Positions 58,501-64,000 of a DNA stretch of 64,000 nucleotides are shown here, piece after piece (the first letter of the stretch is position 1; each line of letters starts with the position of its first letter). Origin of the DNA: Sarcocystis neurona. Its lineage: Eukaryota; Apicomplexa; Conoidasida; Eucoccidiorida; Sarcocystidae. A program made the position numbers and the translations under genes. Location: the NCBI GenBank assembly GCA_000727475.1, contig KL647312.1:930001-994000 (forward strand), given 5' to 3'. Below the pieces are notes generated by a model. The model worked only from the letters and a program-made list of their open reading frames with translations. It was not told the DNA's origin and ran no database searches.

Positions 58501-61500
58501 CAGCTGGAATTGCTTACGTAATTGTTAAGAAAGCATACATATATATCTGGATGCTGCGCATATGCCATGAGCCACACGTGAGTCTGATGACGAGGCCTCG
58601 TCCTTTCCACCTCCATCTACCCGTGGACATTCAGAGGGGGTGCATGAAGTCCGATGTGGTTAGACGCGGGCCTGATGCAGTAGAAATGTATCCTCGTACT
58701 TATTTTTGTAATGCTCTGTAGGTATGTGTGTGTCTCCGCGCGTCCTGTAGTCGCGTTGAAAAGTTGTTCACTGTGTAGTTGTAGGTTGCCCAAAGTGTAT
58801 ACGTCGATGCGTTTGCGTCATTGTGTCTTAAGACAATATATTTCCAGATGGAAGTACACAGAGACTGACGTATACATATATATACATATGTATTACAGGA
58901 AGCGCGGTTCTGCGAAGCAGGGGACTTCACTTTTCCGTATGCAGGAAGCATCGGTGGCGGAGACCGGATATGCCTTTCTGTGCATCTACGCTTTCCCGCA
59001 CATCTTCTCAATACGGAGCGCTGACAAACTCACACACGCACACAGAGAAGTCGCCTGCTACAGAGGCACCGCAGATGAAAGATGTGAAGAGACCCGCGAG
59101 GCCACATCTTCTCTTCACTGACTGGCTTTCTTTAAAAAAACGGGGGGACACCTCTAAGTGCCATCCCACAGGAGAAGCAGCGCAGACAGCTGCAAATAGC
59201 AATGATGTTGTAAAAAGAAGGCCGAAAAGGCGAATCAAAGAATGAAGTCGTTTGCGAGGAGAAAGTAAAAAGGATTTGGTCTGCTGCTTTCTTGACATAT
59301 GAGAGCGAGGAAATATCGCCTGCTCAGAAACACTTCCGAAGAAAAAATACGAGGGGACCGGCGGAATGTTGCTTGCAGCCAGCTTCCCAGTGTCGCGTGT
59401 GCCTTGATAAAATACGAAGGGTGCTTGACGAGGCCAGAGAACAGTTTTGTTCTAGCACCTGAGGAAGAGGCACGCAATATCCCAACGCGTAACACAAAAT
59501 TGCTCTCCAGGACCACACAAATATACGTATACACACCTACGTACAAGAACACAGGCTCTTGTATCTCTGTAAGTACGTCCCTTCTGTTTGATATGGACGG
59601 GACGTATATACCTCCGCGCTGGTCCACCTGTGTGCGCGGATGGAGAGGTCAACCAGTAGCGGTCTTCGTAGGAGTGTCTACTTGTGTCCGCCTATTTTTT
59701 AAAAAGTCTCCACTTGTGTTCACATATCTTCTGACAAACTCCGCAGACACAGGGAGATTAGGCGGACGCATACAAGAAACTGTAGGGTGGATTTTGTGTG
59801 CATGTCTCCACACGCAGTGTCTCCGCTGGAGTTAATACCCAAGAGGAGAGTAGCAACAGAACACCACGTACGTCCTCTGCCATACGTTCTCTATATAGTA
59901 TCTGTATGGATCAAGTTGTGCAGTAGTACGCACTCGCACACACAGGGGTGTGCGTTCGCGTGTGGCCGCCTGTAAAAGAAACAAATAAGTGGTACCGCTT
60001 TACCAGCGTCCCACCGGCGGGGTCTTCCACAGGTGAGAGAATGGTAGTGCCATCCTGCGAGTGCTCGCTGCTGCACGGTGGCTGTTTCGCAGGGAAAGAA
60101 TTTTTAAAAAATTTCCTGTCCCCGTTAGAACCACCACCCACACATGCCTGTGTAGATGTGCGTGGATACTCCTCTGACAAATATAGCCGCGAGTATAGAG
60201 GAAAAACTGCAGAAACTTCCGGAGGTATACAGAGACACACACGTACGTGTACACACGTATGGACAGAGAGGGAAATTCACGCAGATCCGTCTGCGCGCGT
60301 GTGTGTGAACTCTCTTTTTCTACTGGAAAGTCCTGTCTACATCCGAAAGCCGGACCACGCAGATCAAGCTGCAACCTCTGCCCGTCCGCCGCGTCCATAC
60401 GCTGCTGGAGTGCTTGCTGCATTCCGTCCATTCTCGCAGAAGCCACCCAGCTGCCTGCAGCAGATCTGCCGCGTGCCCGCCTTCCTCAGCTGCAGACGTG
60501 ACCTGTGTCTGCCTCTTGTGTCTTCTCCACAAAAAAGTTGAAACACAGCAACCTGAGGCGTGTATGCGGGCGTACGTACACTCATATGGTCGAAATGTGT
60601 AGGTATGCATAAGTATGTGCACCTGTATACGTTTGTCCATGTATGCGTCTGCCACACGTATGCACATGCATGCGTATTTATATATACATATAAGACGTAA
60701 GCTCGAGGCAGGTGGATAATAAGTGCAGAGACGTGAAGGAATGTGACGCTGTTGAAGGATGTCGAGGCACGCAAGCATATGAATGCGGAGCCACGCCTAC
60801 TATGCGCGTTCGTCTGGTGACATTCACCTGGGCACCTAGAAACACACATGCTTACCCCTCTAAACATGTGTGGATCAGCGGCACCCCCGCACGTATTTCA
60901 TTTTCCCTCTCTACGCCGGGCCCCTAAGGTGGTGAGACACTCGAGTTTATTGTCTGAGATCCAGTCGCAGAACTGCCAGGGAAGTTTCTCGCCGTGTGTG
61001 GCGGGTGAAACAGTGCGTTTGCAAAGTTCGCGCGCATGTCTCACTGCGCTTGAGTACCAACACGCAGGACGTTCTGCGCCAGGGCCTGCACTTCCTTCTA
61101 ATTCCTTCAGCAGCAGCAGCAGCAGTGAGGTCCTCCTGCGCGCCTAAGACTGAGCAGAAATCGAGAGATGCCTCCCCGCAGGCAGAAAGTTCCATTTGTG
61201 CGGGAGCGCGTCTCTCTTACTGACGCATCGACGGGTGTGCGTGTCGGTGTCTACATATGGTAACATGAGAATACGTCTTCGTTTTGTAGATGTTTTGTAT
61301 ATGAAGATGCATCTGCGCGCGGAGTCGCCTGCGTACACACGTGGACGTGCTTGTGGGGTGTTCTCCGGAAATTCATGCACGCCCGCGTACTAGAAGTCAC
61401 ATTCACACGTACGTGCGAATAGCCACGCGCGCCCACACGCAGATAGGCACACGCGGGCGTCTGCGTGGAGAACAAAATTGCAGGTGTACGTCCGTGTAAC

Positions 61501-62825
61501 TATCGAAAGATGTAACTACTGGCTTTTGTGATGCGACGTCCGACGTGATGTCCATTCGCCTGTAGTGGCCTTTTCCGAGTAAACTGTCGCGTCAAGCCTG
61601 CTGCCACGCCTCCCCATGGGCAAGAATTGAATTCTTCTGCATGCGTTGGTGGCGACCACCAGATGCTGCAGGCGCGCTCAGCTTTCTCGCCTACCGGGTG
61701 CAGCACTGGTGTGTGCCTGTGCTGCTACGCGAGTCCCAGGCACTGCTGTGTTCTGCGCCTGCCTTGTTCGCGCACTGTGGCTTGGCCTCGCGTGTCGCGT
61801 GCACTTCTATGTGGGCTGGATGCCTGGGTCTCGTGTGTCGCATGCATTTGGATTTATATCTGTGTGTTGCTTGCCTGGGCGGGCAAGCGCTGAACACATC
61901 TGCTCCATCAGCTCGCCTTAGCCCTGGAGCAGCTCCTATAAAACGTGCTTCTTTTGCAGCGTGCTCTCTCGGACCTCTTACCTAGCTGCCAACACCACTA
62001 CGTGTTTTGCAGGCCGCACGCACTTGGGGTGTTTCACCGGCAGGAAGGAGGTGATGCACTTTCTTTGGCAGGGTGCGTTCGTGGACTCTCGCGGGTCTAC
62101 GCATAACACATACGCCGCTTTGCTGCTGCATGCACGGCCCTATGCTGCGGAGTGTGCGCGTCAGTATTCGCTTCCGTCTCTGTGACTGTACAGCACTGCA
62201 GCAGACAGAAGTCTTCTTCCTCTCCTAGCGCAGCTGCTGGTAAGGCAATGTTGCCGGCTGTCGGCCTGCGTTTCCCGGATGCAGCAGCGGCAGCGGCGGC
62301 AATGCCATCTGCGCACGCGCGCACACATGTGTATGTGCACACAGGTTCATGTATATATGTAAGTGTATACATGACACCAACAGCCGCAGCGGCACCGGGA
62401 GTTGCAAACCAGCCCCCCGTACTCGCAGGGGTCTACAGGAGACCCACACGGGACTGCCGGCAGCAGTGGCACCAGCAGCAGTCCCAACAGCAGGAGCACC
62501 GCTGGCCGCAGCAGCAGCATCCTCTGCAGCAGCAGTTCTTCCACCGGAGCCTTTCGTAGAGGAGGAGCAGCAGCAGACGCACAAGCGGCAGCAGTAGCTG
62601 CATCAGCGGCAACCCTCCCGGCAGCTCAAACGCACGACAAACGCGGCAGTTCCCTCGGCAAGTGCATCCGCACCAACAACGCAGCACCAGTTGCTCCAGC
62701 AACAGGAGCGTCCTCTGTGGCAACTACACGCACTGCAGCAGCAACAGCAGCTCAAGGACTGAGCCGGTGTTTAGCTCCTTGGAAGCGGTGGTGCCTGGGG
62801 AAGGCTGCTGCTGCCCTCGTCCGTC
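55553..62825. other. Right intergenic or unassigned region
   Basis: No gene could be confirmed. Coding-like fragments occur. Minus strand 56100-56440 reads KQQQQQRDKYCTEGLQGLRQ and onward, and minus 55858-56103 reads LQQQCRLLYQEKEDEEEE up to a donor-like GTAGTC; both could be 5' exons of the KH gene or of another gene, but no phase-consistent join with a good acceptor was found. Plus-strand A/Q-rich stretches lie at 56.8-57.7, 58.0-58.4 and 62.4-62.8 kb. 58.4-62.2 kb is mostly unique sequence with no lasting frame. TA/TACA microsatellites lie near 57880 and 58870. Confidence 0.45.
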
Positions 62826-63133
62826 TCACATCGGCGAGGGGGGGGAAAGCGGAGGCGGGTACAGCACCGGTGTGAGGAACGCGGGGCCAGCCAGGAAGGG
62901 GCCACCAGACATTTGTTGCATGTGGCCGGCTGGCTGCGTTCTTCCGTGTCTTGGCATTGCCCATTCTTCTTCTTCACCTTGTTCCTCCTCCTCTTCGTCG
63001 TCGTCGTCGCTCGAAAATTCATCTGCTTCGATATCCGAAGCCTCATCCTCGGTGCTGCTGTTGCTCCGTTGCTGCTGCTGCGGCCGGCGAACCTCAACAT
63101 ACGACGCAGCTTGCGAAGAAGATATGCGGCGGC
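62826..63133 (-). CDS. Probable acidic exon of an unidentified minus-strand gene
   Basis: After an acceptor-like GGGCTGACAG (ending at 63134) the frame reads RRISSSQAASYVEVRRP, a short Q run, then EDEASDIEADEFSSDDDDEE and more Glu. It continues through WAMPRHGRTQPAG and a proline-rich end to a TGA at 62826-62828. The sharp acidic and serine composition and the AG site support coding. No domain is recognisable. Earlier exons would lie to the right, possibly outside the window. The last part could be intron, since a donor-like GTGCTG occurs near 62870. Confidence 0.35.
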
Positions 63134-64000
63134 CTGTCAGCCCCACCGCAGCAGCAAACAGCAGAACAGCCTGGTCCTGTCTTGCGTATATGCACGCGCA
63201 TGCGGATACAACTAACATCGCACATGACGACTCAAGTGGCCGGCCCCAAAGTCAACGAGATTCCGAGACAAGAAGAAAGCAGACTGAAGCACATGAAAAG
63301 GAAGAGAGAGCACCACACACAAAGTGAGGAGGCTGGAAAAACGCATGTTTGTCCGTACAAGTACACCGACAATGCTCTATGTACTCTACCTATATGTATG
63401 TATACATATAAGTATATACGTGTACATATAATTATATATGTACATATAAATATATATATATATATACACAAGTATAAAAATATATATATATATGTATATA
63501 TACACATATATATACATATAAATATATGTATATATATATATAAATTTAATATGAATGTACATAAGCATATACGTATGTACGTAACACTTATAGTCACATA
63601 CATTTTCACATGGAATAATCCTACATATCTATGAACTCCCTACAACTCTCTCTCTCCACATACACATGACACCTATAGTTATATACATAAAACCACTGAT
63701 AATATATATATATATATATTCATACATAATAGCTGTAGCTCTATATACGGCCCCACCGATTATCCGCATACATGTGTGATATCTGTAATCATTATATGTC
63801 GATACATACAGAGACGCAGCAACCGAAAGACCAGGACGTGGTGTGTGAAGAGCGGCTCACTGTAGCCTTTTGTAAGAATCACCGCGCGCGCGCATGCATC
63901 AACGCAGCACCGTGTACGCACGCAGAGAGTAGACGCTGACTGTGTGGCGATGCAGCTTCTTCCGCACTTTTTCTGCCTCTGTGAACACTCGGTGCGGGGA
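63134..64000. repeat. Right-edge AT microsatellite region
   Basis: From about 63390 to 63730 the sequence is almost entirely TA, TACA and TATG repeat with short (TA)n runs. The rest is unique sequence without a recognisable feature. Confidence 0.8.

Overview
The window looks like nuclear DNA of a coccidian apicomplexan, most likely Eimeria or a close relative. This is inferred from three things. First, ordinary protein domains are interrupted by long glutamine, alanine and serine tracts written as CAG-type triplet repeats. Second, introns are of the GT-AG type and often 0.3-3.4 kb long. Third, non-coding DNA is full of (TA)n, (TACA)n, (GA)n and (CA)n microsatellites. One protein is built from PAN/apple domains, a class used in coccidian secretory organelles. 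No tRNA, rRNA, CRISPR array, retrotransposon or telomeric array was recognised. No database search was possible, so the species is not certain.

Three multi-exon genes can be reconstructed with matching splice phases. (1) Plus strand, 6605-10699: a secreted or membrane-anchored protein of about 1032 aa with an N-terminal hydrophobic signal, Q/A-rich low-complexity sequence and four PAN/apple domains plus the start of a fifth cysteine-rich segment (3 exons). (2) Minus strand, 29221-18844: an ABCB-type half-transporter of 1169 aa in 5 exons, membrane domain first and nucleotide-binding domain last. Its ATPase domain holds three large low-complexity inserts and non-consensus Q-loop and signature motifs. 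(3) Minus strand, 55552-37362: a very large RNA-binding protein of about 2955 aa in 6 exons with three KH domains. Each KH domain is split by an intron, and the second also carries an insert of about 230 residues.

Layout: 1-6.6 kb is intergenic, with microsatellites, a 32-bp perfect palindrome and decayed triplet-periodic DNA. 6.6-10.7 kb is the PAN gene. 10.7-18.8 kb is intergenic and microsatellite-rich. 18.8-29.2 kb is the ABC gene, whose introns hold minisatellites, a 15-bp-arm inverted repeat and a dense GCATGC cluster. Just downstream of its stop lie two overlapping, mutually exclusive inverted repeats. 29.2-37.2 kb is CAG-poor intergenic DNA with degenerate ACT arrays and a 69-bp duplication. 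37.2-55.6 kb is the KH gene. 55.6-64 kb is mostly unassigned, with one probable acidic exon on the minus strand near 63 kb.

The three genes do not form an operon or an obvious pathway: they are a secretory or surface protein, a membrane transporter and an RNA-binding regulator. The main surprises are at the level of gene architecture: domain-interrupting repeats, an in-frame Q/Y-rich tail behind the KH gene's stop codon, the paired hairpins behind the ABC gene, and long open frames antisense inside KH introns.
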